Of a stretch of 20,646 bases of DNA, positions 13,421 to 20,373 are shown piece after piece (positions within the stretch are counted from its first letter, which is position 1; the number at the start of each line of letters is the position of its first letter). The DNA is from JBCBZH01 sp039815415 (GTDB lineage: Bacteria > Bacteroidota > Rhodothermia > Rhodothermales > Rubricoccaceae). The notes beneath the pieces are model-generated. The model ran no database searches. It was not told where the DNA came from and saw nothing but the letters and a program-made list of their open reading frames with translations. Made by a program: the position numbers and the translations under genes. The stretch covers positions 1-20,646 of the forward strand of contig JBCBZH010000044.1 in the NCBI GenBank assembly GCA_039815415.1, in the 5' to 3' direction.

Positions 13421-15229
13421 CTACCGTCGAGTCCGCAGCGCGCTGATTCCACAGGCTCCCGCGAGAATCGCCAGCCCGACGGCGACCACAACGTGCCCCC
13501 CGGCAAAGGCCGCGTAGCCGATGGCCCCGGAGCCCACAGCCCCAATGGTGGCGCTGAGCTGGCGCAGACTGGCCGCCATCCGCTCCTGTGCGGCGATGCT
13601 CTTCTCGAGCTGAGGATCAGGCGGGCGGACCACAGCGACCGGCTCGGCCGGAGCCGGTGCTGGAATCCCGAGAAGCGACCGTCCGGCATCTTCGATCTGC
13701 GACCAGATCGACGCACCGATGGAAGGCACCACCGACGGCATCATCTCGCCGACGAGCGGACGGATGTAGCGCTCGATCACCCGGAGCGGGTTCACATCTG
13801 GCGCCAGCGCGGTGCAGAGCCCGATCAGCAGAAGCGCCGTGCGTTCGAGCAGGATCCAGTCGCGCGGGACGCGGAACGCGCTGGCGAGGTCTGTGATGGA
13901 CACGCCGAGGCTGTTCATGTCGTCCAGCGCGTCGAGCTTGGTCTGGAGGGCGTTCTCGAAGGTGAGGTCGCCGAGGCGGAACGAGAAGGGGTCCATGTCC
14001 TTCAGCACGCGATGGTGGACGCCCTCGATCAGCTCGAGGATGGCTGCGTCGGCCGCGAGGGCATCACCGTCGGCGACGACGCCCATCGTGCTGAGAGCAG
14101 CGGTGACGCGCTTGGCATCCTGTGCCAGAGTTCCGGCGAGCATCTCCGCCAGCCCGCGCCGCATCTCCGGCGTCAGGCGGGCGACGGCGCCGAAGTCGAG
14201 GAACACCAGCTCGAAGCCCTGAGGGGCGTGAGCGTCTGGGCGGACAAGAAGGTTGCCGGGGTGCGGGTCGGCGTGGTAGAGGCCGTCGCGGAAGATCATG
14301 CGCCCGTAGGCGTCGAGGATCCGGACGGCCAGTGCGTGTCGGTCGATGCCCGCTGCATCGAGTGCGGCCAGGTCGCCGGACTTGATGCCATCTACGTACT
14401 CGGTTGTCAGCACATGGCGCCCGGAGCGCTCCGGGATCACCGCCGGGGCCGAGACGCCACGCCCGAGCCGCGTCCGGAAGTCCGTCACGTTCCGGGCCTC
14501 CTGCTCAAAGTCCAGCTCTTCTAGGATCACGGCCTCGATCTCCTGGAACTGCTCAGCGAGTCCCTGGATCTTGAACCACTTTCCAACGGCTGTGAGGATG
14601 GTCTTGATGGCGCGAAGATCGAGCCGCGCGATGGCCTCGATGTCGGCGTGCTGCACCTTCACCGCCACGTCGCGCATTTCCGCTATCCCGTCACCGCCCA
14701 CGGGCATCGGCATCCGGGCGCGGTGGACCTGCGCCAGCGATGCGCTGGCGACCGGCAGCGGCGTGAAGTCGAGGAAGAGCGCGTCCGGGTCCGCGCCGAA
14801 CTCGGCCTGGATGCGGGCACGGGCGTGGTCGGTCGGGCTGGCGGGCACGCGGTCCTGCAGGCCCTCCAGCTCGGCGCGGAAGGGCTCGGGCAGCAGGTTG
14901 GTGAGCACGCTCGCGAGCTGTCCCGCCTTGATGAACAGGCCTCGCAGTTTCAGGATGGAGCGCCGGACGCGCCGCCCGTTGCGGGCATGGAGCGCCGGAC
15001 GCTTGCGGGCCGCCCAGGTGGGGCCTCGGAACCATCTCGCTAGCTCGAACCAGAGATAGCTGGCTGCCACGCGAAGGGCCGCCGTGTAGGCGCGGAGCAG
15101 CCGGAACCGCCGCCGCGCCGGACGGGCGACCTCGATCTCGGGCACAGCCGGTGTCGTCTCGAGCTGGCGCTCTTGGGGGCGCGGCTCTGCGGCCAGAGAC
15201 ACCACAGGAACAGGGGATTCGGCAGGCAT
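13421..15229 (-). CDS. ABC1/AarF/UbiB-family atypical kinase
   Basis: This 602-residue member of the ABC1 (COQ8/UbiB/AarF) protein-kinase-like family is implicated in ubiquinone or menaquinone biosynthesis and lipid homeostasis at the membrane. Diagnostic elements: KxGQ motif as KAGQLASVLTNLLPEPF (KAGQ at 101-104), the alanine-rich loop replaced by ASASLAQVH (161-169), lysine of VAVKVQH at 191, LEELDFEQEARN near 238-247, the catalytic segment DGLYHADPHPGNLLV (HADPHPGN at 319-326) and FLDFGAVA (DFG at 345-347). Residues about 560-600 contain two hydrophobic spans typical of the membrane anchor of UbiB. The N-terminus (1-35) is variable and low-complexity. A quinone pathway context is not visible here. 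It is divergent from the DM13 lipoprotein. The symbol is left blank because AarF and UbiB paralogues cannot be separated. Confidence 0.94.
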   Translation of the reverse strand: MPAESPVPVVSLAAEPRPQERQLETTPAVPEIEVARPARRRFRLLRAYTAALRVAASYLWFELARWFRGPTWAARKRPALHARNGRRVRRSILKLRGLFIKAGQLASVLTNLLPEPFRAELEGLQDRVPASPTDHARARIQAEFGADPDALFLDFTPLPVASASLAQVHRARMPMPVGGDGIAEMRDVAVKVQHADIEAIARLDLRAIKTILTAVGKWFKIQGLAEQFQEIEAVILEELDFEQEARNVTDFRTRLGRGVSAPAVIPERSGRHVLTTEYVDGIKSGDLAALDAAGIDRHALAVRILDAYGRMIFRDGLYHADPHPGNLLVRPDAHAPQGFELVFLDFGAVARLTPEMRRGLAEMLAGTLAQDAKRVTAALSTMGVVADGDALAADAAILELIEGVHHRVLKDMDPFSFRLGDLTFENALQTKLDALDDMNSLGVSITDLASAFRVPRDWILLERTALLLIGLCTALAPDVNPLRVIERYIRPLVGEMMPSVVPSIGASIWSQIEDAGRSLLGIPAPAPAEPVAVVRPPDPQLEKSIAAQERMAASLRQLSATIGAVGSGAIGYAAFAGGHVVVAVGLAILAGACGISALRTRR

Positions 15230-15251
15230 GGTCTCGCATACGGGCGTGCAC

Positions 15252-15267
15252 GCGGGAAGTGTCCCGC
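15252..15267. promoter_or_regulatory. Small dyad in the ABC1-kinase/DM13 divergent promoter region
   Basis: GCGGGA at 15252-15257 pairs with TCCCGC at 15262-15267 around an AGTG loop. It sits in the 99 bp spacer between the divergent starts at 15229 and 15329 and could be an operator. A TATTCT box at 15298-15303, 26 bp before the DM13 start, may be its -10. The evidence is short symmetry and position only. Confidence 0.3.
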
Positions 15268-15328
15268 TCCACGCGTTTCTCGCACGGCGATTGCCTGTAT
15301 TCTGCCGCTTCCCTCTGCTCCCGACTCG

Positions 15329-15853
15329 ATGCGTTCTCTCTCAGCCCTTCTCGCCATTGTTCTGCTGGCCGCGTGCCAGAACACACCTACTGAGGCGGCC
15401 GACGATCCATTGCCCACCGCCAGCGCGACGCCGACCGAAGCGGCAACGCCCACGGCTGAGGAGATTGAGGCCGAGGCCAACATGCCGACGGTGCTGGTGT
15501 CGGATGCGATGCCAGCGTCCCCAGAGCGTATTGCCAGCGGTGCCTTCTCGGGCGCAGGTTTCCACGACGTGTCAGGCACGGCGGCTCTCTATCGCTTGGC
15601 TGACGGCTCCCATCTTCTCCGCCTCGACGAGCTGGCGTCCGACAATGGCCCCGACCTGGAAGTCTGGCTCGTCCGCCGCACTGCAGGTGACGTGGGGGAA
15701 GGTGGCGTTTCTCTCGGGCCGCTGAAGAGCACCCAGGGCAACCAGAACTACGACATCCCCCCCGATCTCGAGCTGGCGGACTTCGCAGGCGTCTCGGTCT
15801 GGTGCCGCCGGTTCAGCGTCAACTTCGGGACGGCGCCGCTTCAGCCGGAGTAA
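15329..15853 (+). CDS. DM13-domain lipoprotein
   Basis: This 174-residue exported lipoprotein starts MRSLSALLAIVLLAACQNTP, with lipobox LAAC at Cys16. Residues 17-60 form a T/A/E/P-rich linker. The C-terminal 110 residues match the DM13 domain: GAFSGAGFHDVSGTAALYRLADGSHLLRLDELASDNGPDLEVWLVRR, VSLGPLKSTQGNQNYDIPPDLELADFAGVSVWCRRFSVNFGTAPL. The conserved GPDL.V.L, LG.LKS.QGNQNY.IP and the cysteine of VSVWC are all present. DM13 has been proposed as an electron-transfer domain with a redox-active cysteine, found in DOMON-containing and bacterial exported proteins. The ATG at 15329 is chosen because it gives the signal peptide. Two motif copies encode DELAS and LELAD. It is divergent from the ABC1 kinase gene, a possible quinone or redox link that is only suggestive. 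Confidence 0.9.
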   Translation: MRSLSALLAIVLLAACQNTPTEAADDPLPTASATPTEAATPTAEEIEAEANMPTVLVSDAMPASPERIASGAFSGAGFHDVSGTAALYRLADGSHLLRLDELASDNGPDLEVWLVRRTAGDVGEGGVSLGPLKSTQGNQNYDIPPDLELADFAGVSVWCRRFSVNFGTAPLQPE

Positions 15854-15960
15854 GGGCTGGACGGCTCTCCTGCCCCACGCTCCACCTTGCGTGCGGACCT
15901 TACTGATGCTCTCACCGCCTAACTGCCAACTTGAACGGCTCCTTGTGGCGAGTCCAGGGT

Positions 15961-16389
15961 TCAGGAGGATTCACCGTCGGCCGAGGAGGGCATCTCGTTC
16001 GAGAGCCAGTCGACGAGGAGTTGTTCGAGCGTTGTTGGGATCTCGCCTGTCGGTTCATACCGCATCGTCCATAACGGGAACAGTCTCTCATCGCGTCCGA
16101 TGAGATCGACGATGCGCCCGTGCTCGATGAGTTCCACATTCGTGTGGCGAGGGTCGTTCTGGATGCCTGCATAGAGTGCTCGGACGGCATCCTTGGGTCC
16201 CTCGAGCCACTGGGAGAACATTCCTGGAGTCTCCACGCTTGGCTCGGTATAGAACAGGATCCCCGTGATGTCGGTAGCCGTGTTGTTCTCCCGCGCCTTC
16301 ATGACAAGGTCTCGTAGGGTCTGAAAGCGAAGAGGCGTAGTGGCTTGAGACCGGTACAGGAGACCATAGAGAAGTTCAGTGTCGAGCAT
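15961..16389 (-). CDS. Single-domain BLUF blue-light sensor (second of two)
   Basis: This 142-residue BLUF protein differs clearly in sequence from the first copy. Key residues: Tyr12 (LLYRSQAT), the asparagine pair 35-36 in KARENNTATDITGILFY, Gln60 in FSQWLEGP, the DPRHTNVELI strand and Trp107/Met109 in LWTMRYEP. All flavin-switch residues are retained, so it should be photoactive. The C-terminus (about 112-142) is a short helix (TTLEQLLVDWLSNEM) with no output domain, so it probably signals by binding a partner. A TAGCTTCT box (plus 16415-16422) 26 bp upstream of the ATG may be its promoter. It is convergent with the DM13 gene across a 107 bp spacer in which I see nothing else. No c-di-GMP or kinase gene is adjacent. 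Confidence 0.9.
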   Translation of the reverse strand: MLDTELLYGLLYRSQATTPLRFQTLRDLVMKARENNTATDITGILFYTEPSVETPGMFSQWLEGPKDAVRALYAGIQNDPRHTNVELIEHGRIVDLIGRDERLFPLWTMRYEPTGEIPTTLEQLLVDWLSNEMPSSADGESS

Positions 16390-16426
16390 CTGCAGAGGCG
16401 GTCTGGCGACAGGCAGAAGCTAGTGC

Positions 16427-16453
16427 GGCGGCGACACATGTCACGTCGGCGCC
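16427..16453 (-). terminator. Hairpin downstream of the unknown tandem pair, upstream of the second BLUF gene
   Basis: GGCGGCGAC at 16427-16435 pairs with GTCGGCGCC at 16445-16453 (one mismatch) around a nine-base loop. It lies in the 144 bp spacer between the minus-strand gene ending at 16534 and the BLUF start at 16389, so it could terminate the upstream unit or structure the BLUF promoter region. No T-run is present. Confidence 0.35.
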
Positions 16454-16533
16454 GGGGCAACGGGTTCTCGGGGTCGGGAGATGCTTACCTCAAAGCGATC
16501 CGGGCTTTGGGTCCACCAATTCGTAGGCGTGCC

Positions 16534-17010
16534 TTACCTGCGCAGGCGGTAGGTGGCGCGGTACGCGTTGCGCCGGATCACCAGCTCGGCCCGGAGTCCT
16601 TTGGGGACAGCTTCCCAGATAACCTCGCGGATCGCCTTGGGGCGTTCCCCCTCAGGCGAGACCATGAGGTTCTTGACGGTCGCCTGCTGCCCGCCCGCGG
16701 TGGCTGTGACGGACCAGAGGCTTCCCCCAACACGAGGGGGCCCGGGAGGCTCCTGCCAGTCGATCGAGAACAGGCCCTCCAGGCCAAGGGTGGTGTAGAG
16801 ATCGTCGATGGCCTCCGCGTCGAGGTGAAACGGGAGTGTCCACGTGGGGACATCGGCACCGGAATAGTCAGGCGTCATCTGGACCGTGCCCGATCCATCG
16901 GCTTCGATCTCGACCCGGACGGAGTAGTGGTGGGGAGGCGGCATGCTGCCCGCTCGCCACTGATAGCGGAGCGCGAAGTCGTCGGGCCGGAGATCGGACA
17001 TGGGAGGCAT
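16534..17010 (-). CDS. Unknown protein, paralogue B of a tandem pair (no signal peptide)
   Basis: A 158-residue protein starting MPPMSDLRPDDFALRYQWRAGSMPPP; a second ATG lies three codons inside, so the true start is 17010 or 17001. It is homologous over its length to the adjacent upstream gene. Shared strings include DF(A/T)LRYQW.AGS(M/L)PPP, Y.VRV...ADGSG..Q, P.WT..F...AE..D..Y, WQEP....VGGS.W.(V/L), and a basic helical C-terminus (RRNAYRA versus AKRDAYQA). Unlike its neighbour it lacks a signal peptide and would stay in the cytoplasm, unless the true start is elsewhere. I recognise no family. It begins 25 bp after the stop of its paralogue, consistent with an operon. Confidence 0.7.
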   Translation of the reverse strand: MPPMSDLRPDDFALRYQWRAGSMPPPHHYSVRVEIEADGSGTVQMTPDYSGADVPTWTLPFHLDAEAIDDLYTTLGLEGLFSIDWQEPPGPPRVGGSLWSVTATAGGQQATVKNLMVSPEGERPKAIREVIWEAVPKGLRAELVIRRNAYRATYRLRR

Positions 17011-17035
17011 GGAGGCGAGCCTACAAGATCGCCAG

Positions 17036-17584
17036 CTACCACACCGTCGATACAGGCGATGGCCCGCCTGAGCCCTGGCTCGCCTGGTAGGCATCGCGCT
17101 TGGCCTCGAGACGTTGCCACATCGATCGGGGGACAATCTCTTCGACGACATCCACCACTTGATCTAGAGATCGAGCTGGCGAGGAGATGGCATACGGCGG
17201 GATCACGACCCGGTCGCTGTTGGCCGTCGTGACCAGGCGCCACGCGCTGCCGCCGACGGGGACGGCATCTGGCTCCTGCCATTCCGTGACGTACACGCCG
17301 GATTCGCAGAAGGCGCGGTAGGTCTCGTCCATCTGCTCGGCGGTGGCGCGAAAGCGCTCGGTCCAGACGGGTGCGTTCTGGCCATTCATCTGGATCTGGG
17401 CCATGCCGGAGCCGTCGGCGTCCACGTTGACGCGGACCTGGTACCCGTAGGGCGGCGGCAGCGATCCAGCGTCCCACTGGTAGCGGAGGGTGAAGTCAGA
17501 CGGGCGCTCCGGGGCCGTGGTGTCAGCGGGGCTGCAGGGTGTAGCGAAGAGTGCGAGAGCGAGAGTGAGGGCGAAAGACAACAT
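17036..17584 (-). CDS. Unknown exported protein, paralogue A of a tandem pair
   Basis: A 182-residue protein with an N-terminal signal (MLSFALTLALALFATPCSPADTTAPERPSD). The cysteine at 17 follows ATP, which is not a canonical lipobox because of the proline, so lipidation is uncertain. The mature part has DFTLRYQWDAGSLPPPYGYQVRVNVDADGSGMAQIQM, WTERFRATAEQMDETYRAF..SGVYVTEWQEPDAVPVGGSAWRLVTTA and a helical tail (LDQVVDVVEEIVPRSMWQRLEAKRDAYQA). It is homologous to the next gene downstream. No family is recognised. Codons near residue 138 (SPARS) derive from a copy of the iterated motif at 17172-17180. Its start is 56 bp from that of the divergent aminotransferase gene, with a GGTTG...CAACC dyad between them. 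Confidence 0.75.
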   Translation of the reverse strand: MLSFALTLALALFATPCSPADTTAPERPSDFTLRYQWDAGSLPPPYGYQVRVNVDADGSGMAQIQMNGQNAPVWTERFRATAEQMDETYRAFCESGVYVTEWQEPDAVPVGGSAWRLVTTANSDRVVIPPYAISSPARSLDQVVDVVEEIVPRSMWQRLEAKRDAYQASQGSGGPSPVSTVW

Positions 17585-17640
17585 GGGAGGAGAGGTTGGG
17601 GTATTGTCACAACCGAAATCCCGCTCCCCGACGGCTCACC

Positions 17641-18807
17641 ATGCTTCCCTCGCAGCGTCATCTCGTCTCGCTTCCCGACGATCTCCACTTCCTCAACGGG
17701 GCCTACATGAGCCCGCTCCTGAAGCGGGTGGAGTCCGCCGGGCTGGCGGGTCTTCAGATGAAGCGGGTGCCGACAGACATCATGCCTGCACACTTCTTCG
17801 ACGGCGCCGACCGGGTTCGCCAGCTCGTCGCCCGGCTCCTCGAGGCGCCCGACGCGCTGGTGGATCGCGTGGCGCTTATTCCAGCGGTCTCGTACGGCAT
17901 GGCGACCATCGCGCAGAACATGGCGATGGAGGCCGGGCAGTCCATCGTCGTACTGGCGGAGCAGTTTCCGAGCCACGTCTACCCGTGGTGGCGGCTGGCG
18001 GCGGATGCGGGCGGGACAGTGCACACGGTCGAGGCGCCGTCGCCACTCGGGACGCCAGCTCGCGCGAAGGCGTGGAACGCGCGGCTTCTGGAGGCCATCG
18101 ATTCCACGACGGCCCTCGTAGCGGTGCCCAACGTCCACTGGGCCGACGGGACCGTGTTCGATCTGGAGGCCGTCGCGGCACGGTGTCGCGAGACCGGCGC
18201 CGCGCTGGTGGTGGACGGCACGCAGTCGGTGGGCGCGCTGCCGTTCCGCTGGGAGGCCATCCAGCCCGACGCGCTGGTATGCGCGGGCTACAAGTGGCTC
18301 CTCGGGGGCTACGGGATGGGCATGATGGTCCTCGGCGACCGCTTCGCAGACGGGACGCCTCTGGAAGAGAACTGGATTGGGCGCGCCGGGAGCGACCAGT
18401 TCGCCGGGCTGACGAGCTACGAGGACGCCTACGCGCCGGGTGCCGTCCGCTTCGACGTGGGCGAGCGGTCCAACCCGATTCTGGTGCCCATGCTGGCCGC
18501 AGGAATCGAGCAGATCCTCGAGTGGACGGTGCCTGCCATCCAAGAGCGCTGCGCGATGCTCGCGGACCGCATCGTGACGGGCGCTCGCCAGCTCGGCTAC
18601 GGTGCAGAAGAGACCAGATACAGGGCAGGGCACCTCTTCGGGCTGGCACCGCCGGAGGGCGTTTCTCTCGATGCCGTTCGGGACACACTCGCAGCGCGTA
18701 AGGTGTCTGTGTCGTTTCGGGGGACCTCCATCCGCGTCTCTCCGCATGTCTACAACGATGAGGCGGACGCCGACGCGCTAGTGAACGCGCTGGCGGCGGT
18801 GGAGTAG
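17641..18807 (+). CDS. Class V aminotransferase / cysteine-desulfurase-like PLP enzyme
   Basis: This 388-residue fold-type I PLP enzyme belongs to aminotransferase class V. The N-terminus (LPDDLHFLNGAYMSPLLKRVESAG) matches the 'FLN.A..gp' substrate-side strand; RVALIPAVSYGMATIAQNM (near 77-94) binds the PLP phosphate; LVAVPNVHWADGTVFDLEAVA (near 159-179), LVVDGTQSVGALPF (Asp192 contacts the pyridine nitrogen) and CAGYKWLLGGYGMGMM (catalytic Lys218) follow. The C-terminal domain has RVSPHVYNDEADADALVNAL. This subgroup includes isopenicillin-N-epimerase-like and kynureninase-like enzymes as well as cysteine desulfurases. The mobile loop cysteine of desulfurases is not evident, so a transaminase, racemase or lyase reaction is more likely. 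The start at 17641 avoids a GTG-led extension. It ends 5 bp before the stop of the convergent outer-membrane-like gene. Confidence 0.88.
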   Translation: MLPSQRHLVSLPDDLHFLNGAYMSPLLKRVESAGLAGLQMKRVPTDIMPAHFFDGADRVRQLVARLLEAPDALVDRVALIPAVSYGMATIAQNMAMEAGQSIVVLAEQFPSHVYPWWRLAADAGGTVHTVEAPSPLGTPARAKAWNARLLEAIDSTTALVAVPNVHWADGTVFDLEAVAARCRETGAALVVDGTQSVGALPFRWEAIQPDALVCAGYKWLLGGYGMGMMVLGDRFADGTPLEENWIGRAGSDQFAGLTSYEDAYAPGAVRFDVGERSNPILVPMLAAGIEQILEWTVPAIQERCAMLADRIVTGARQLGYGAEETRYRAGHLFGLAPPEGVSLDAVRDTLAARKVSVSFRGTSIRVSPHVYNDEADADALVNALAAVE

Positions 18808-18812
18808 CAACT

Positions 18813-19400
18813 CTACCAGCCGCCGGCGCGCACGCCGACGGTCGCTGTCCAGTGATTCAACCCATAGCCGTCGGGAAACCGGGCCACCTCGGACTCTGTG
18901 CGCCAGCTCGAGATCGCCAGGCTGCGGGAGACGGCTGCCGTCAGCCCGACCGATTCCCAGACCCGAACGGAGCCCTCCACTTCCAGGGGCAGCGTGAAGC
19001 CCATGTCCGTGAACGGCACGTAGGTCGCATCCTGATCTGTGAGAATGACGATCCCATACCCTGCACTCGCAGCGATCTGGACCTGGTCCGTCAGCCGAGC
19101 CACGGGGCGCAGGCTCAGGCCAAACTCAGCGTAGAGTTCCTCTCCGGTGATACGCGTGTCTGAGATGGGATAGGCGCCGCGTGCGCCAACCAGTCGGGAG
19201 GCCACGCCCAGGGAAACCACGTCGTGGAGCTGCCACTCGCGGATGACCAGAAGGCGCATTGAGGGTCCGTTCTGGGAAGGCCCCCCGCTCACGATGAGGA
19301 CGAGGCCAGAGCCAGTCTCGTGAGAGGGCTCAGTCTGGGTGGAATCCTGTGCCGACGCCGACGCGGCACAGGCGAGAAGAACGAGAAGGTGGTACCGCAT
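18813..19400 (-). CDS. Small exported beta-rich (outer-membrane-like) protein
   Basis: This 195-residue protein starts MRYHLLVLLACAASASAQDS, a signal peptide with a likely cut after SAQ. The mature part alternates polar and hydrophobic residues in short strands (GLVLIVSGGP, SMRLLVIREWQLHDVVSLGVASRLVGARG, EELYAEFGLSLRPVARL, VQIAASAGYGIVIL, FTLPLEVEGSVRVWESVGLTAAVSRSLAIS) and ends in GLNHWTATVGVRAGGW, a strand with a terminal aromatic residue as in many outer-membrane beta-barrels. About eight strands are possible. I recognise no family. The start is taken at 19400, where the signal peptide begins; longer in-frame extensions would hide it. It is divergent from the SDR gene and convergent with the aminotransferase gene. 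Confidence 0.75.
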   Translation of the reverse strand: MRYHLLVLLACAASASAQDSTQTEPSHETGSGLVLIVSGGPSQNGPSMRLLVIREWQLHDVVSLGVASRLVGARGAYPISDTRITGEELYAEFGLSLRPVARLTDQVQIAASAGYGIVILTDQDATYVPFTDMGFTLPLEVEGSVRVWESVGLTAAVSRSLAISSWRTESEVARFPDGYGLNHWTATVGVRAGGW

Positions 19401-19539
19401 CACACGAACGAGCTGGTGAGAGGTCAGATCCAATCTGCAACACCTCCACGTGTGTGCCCTGATGCAGATGAACCAGACGGAATGGGCCGATCTGGCCTCC
19501 ACCTGCCTCTACCTTCCGGTCCCCTCACCGACATCTGGC

Positions 19540-20373
19540 ATGGCCTCTCTCTCTGGCAAAACGATCTTCCTCACCGGTGGCAGTCGCGGCATCGGACGCG
19601 CCATCGCCATCCGTGCCGCGCGCGATGGTGCCAACGTTGCCATCGCATCCAAGACCGCAGAGCCGCACCCCAAGCTGCCCGGGACCATCCACACCGTCGC
19701 TGCCGAGATCGAGGAGGCGGGTGGGCAGGCGCTCCCGCTCCAGGTGGACGCCCGCGACGAGGACCGTGTGGCCGAGGCCATCGCCGAGACGGCCGAGCGT
19801 TTTGGTGGCATCGACATCGTGGTCAACAACGCCAGCGCCATCTTCCTGGCCGACACGGCCAACACGCCCATGAAGCGGTTCGACCTGATGCAGCAGGTCA
19901 ACGCGCGGGCCACGTTCTGCGTCACCCAGGCCGCGTTGCCGCACCTGCACGCCAGCGCGAAGGCGGGCCGCGACCCCCACATTCTGGTGCTCAGCCCGCC
20001 GTTGAACTTGGATCCGAGGTGGTTCGGCCCGCACGTCGCCTACACCATCTCGAAGTACGGCATGTCGATGTGTGTGCTCGGGTGGGGCGAGGAACTGAAA
20101 GAGGACGGTATTGCCGCCAACGCGCTGTGGCCGCGCACGACCATCGCCACGGCCGCCGTCAAGTACGCCCTCGGTGGCGATGCCATGATGAACGCCAGCC
20201 GGACCCCTGAGATCATGGCCGACGCGGCTCACTGGGTCCTCACCCAGCCCGCCAGCACGACGGGCAACTTCTTCATCGATGACGAGGTGATGGAACGAGC
20301 TGGCGTGACGGATCTCTCCGGCTATGCCGTCGTGCCCGGCAACACCGAGTTTTTCCCCGACCTGTTTCTGTAG
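19540..20373 (+). CDS. Short-chain dehydrogenase/reductase, HSDL2-like
   Basis: This 277-residue NAD(P)-dependent SDR has the Rossmann glycine motif TGGSRGIGRA (residues 12-21), NNAS (96-99), the catalytic serine (Ser152 in LVLSPPLNLDPRWFGPH), YTISK (Tyr168, Lys172) and the C-terminal ALWPRTTIATAAVKYALGG. The strings VAIASKTAEPHPKLPGTIHT, LSPPLNL.P.WF..H.AYTI.KYGMSMCVLG..EE and LWPRT.I.TAA are typical of hydroxysteroid dehydrogenase-like protein 2 and bacterial relatives such as citronellol/citronellal-type dehydrogenases. The true substrate is unknown; the eukaryotic protein is peroxisomal and has an extra SCP2 domain absent here. The ATG at 19540 (MASLSGKTIFLTGG) is the natural start. Its 3' part includes a motif copy (ERAGV), and a one-mismatch copy follows 2 bp after the stop. 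Confidence 0.92.
   Translation: MASLSGKTIFLTGGSRGIGRAIAIRAARDGANVAIASKTAEPHPKLPGTIHTVAAEIEEAGGQALPLQVDARDEDRVAEAIAETAERFGGIDIVVNNASAIFLADTANTPMKRFDLMQQVNARATFCVTQAALPHLHASAKAGRDPHILVLSPPLNLDPRWFGPHVAYTISKYGMSMCVLGWGEELKEDGIAANALWPRTTIATAAVKYALGGDAMMNASRTPEIMADAAHWVLTQPASTTGNFFIDDEVMERAGVTDLSGYAVVPGNTEFFPDLFL

Larger units (their letters stand above)
218..20305. repeat. Iterated 9-10 bp motif family (C)GCCAGCTCG / CGAGCTGGC(G), 31 exact core copies
   Basis: Plus-orientation GCCAGCTCG starts at 219, 1205, 2672, 4337, 5163, 5945, 6393, 8560, 9921, 10738, 12051, 13247, 17819, 18054, 18587 and 18902. Minus-orientation CGAGCTGGC starts at 769, 2503, 2647, 3235, 4633, 6246, 7180, 8176, 12028, 13352, 15160, 15628, 15769, 17172 and 20296. 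At about 65% GC roughly 0.5 copies are expected on both strands. A common extended form is TCGCCAGCTCGAG. The 25 copies in genes use all six phases, reading ELA (11), RQL (5), ASS (3), PAR (3), RAG (2) and SSW (1); six are in spacers. Positions were counted by eye, and one or two copies may have been missed. Confidence 0.9.

Noticed and set aside
11858..14524. A very long plus-strand open frame (888 codons) across three minus-strand genes
   Set aside because: It is antisense to the clearly functional secreted-protein and ABC1-kinase genes; the translation is low-complexity, charged and without any domain. Long antisense frames are common in GC-rich DNA.
15857..15957. CTGGAC...GTCCAG inverted repeat in the DM13/BLUF convergent spacer
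   Set aside because: Six-base arms 90 bp apart are expected by chance.
17386..18747. A 453-codon minus-strand open frame opposite the aminotransferase gene
   Set aside because: It is a shadow of the PLP enzyme, which carries all catalytic motifs.
19401..19454. CACACG...CGTGTG dyad upstream of the outer-membrane-like gene
   Set aside because: Six-base arms with a 42 bp spacer are too weak to call an operator.
218..20305. Iterated motif as a Chi or chromosome-orienting (KOPS-like) sequence
   Set aside because: Such sites are strongly skewed to one strand per replichore; here the orientations are 16 to 15. It remains untested for the whole genome.
218..20305. Iterated motif explained by frequent Glu-Leu-Ala or Arg-Gln-Leu in proteins
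   Set aside because: ELA accounts for 11 copies, but the others are in five further phases or in spacers, so protein composition is not sufficient.
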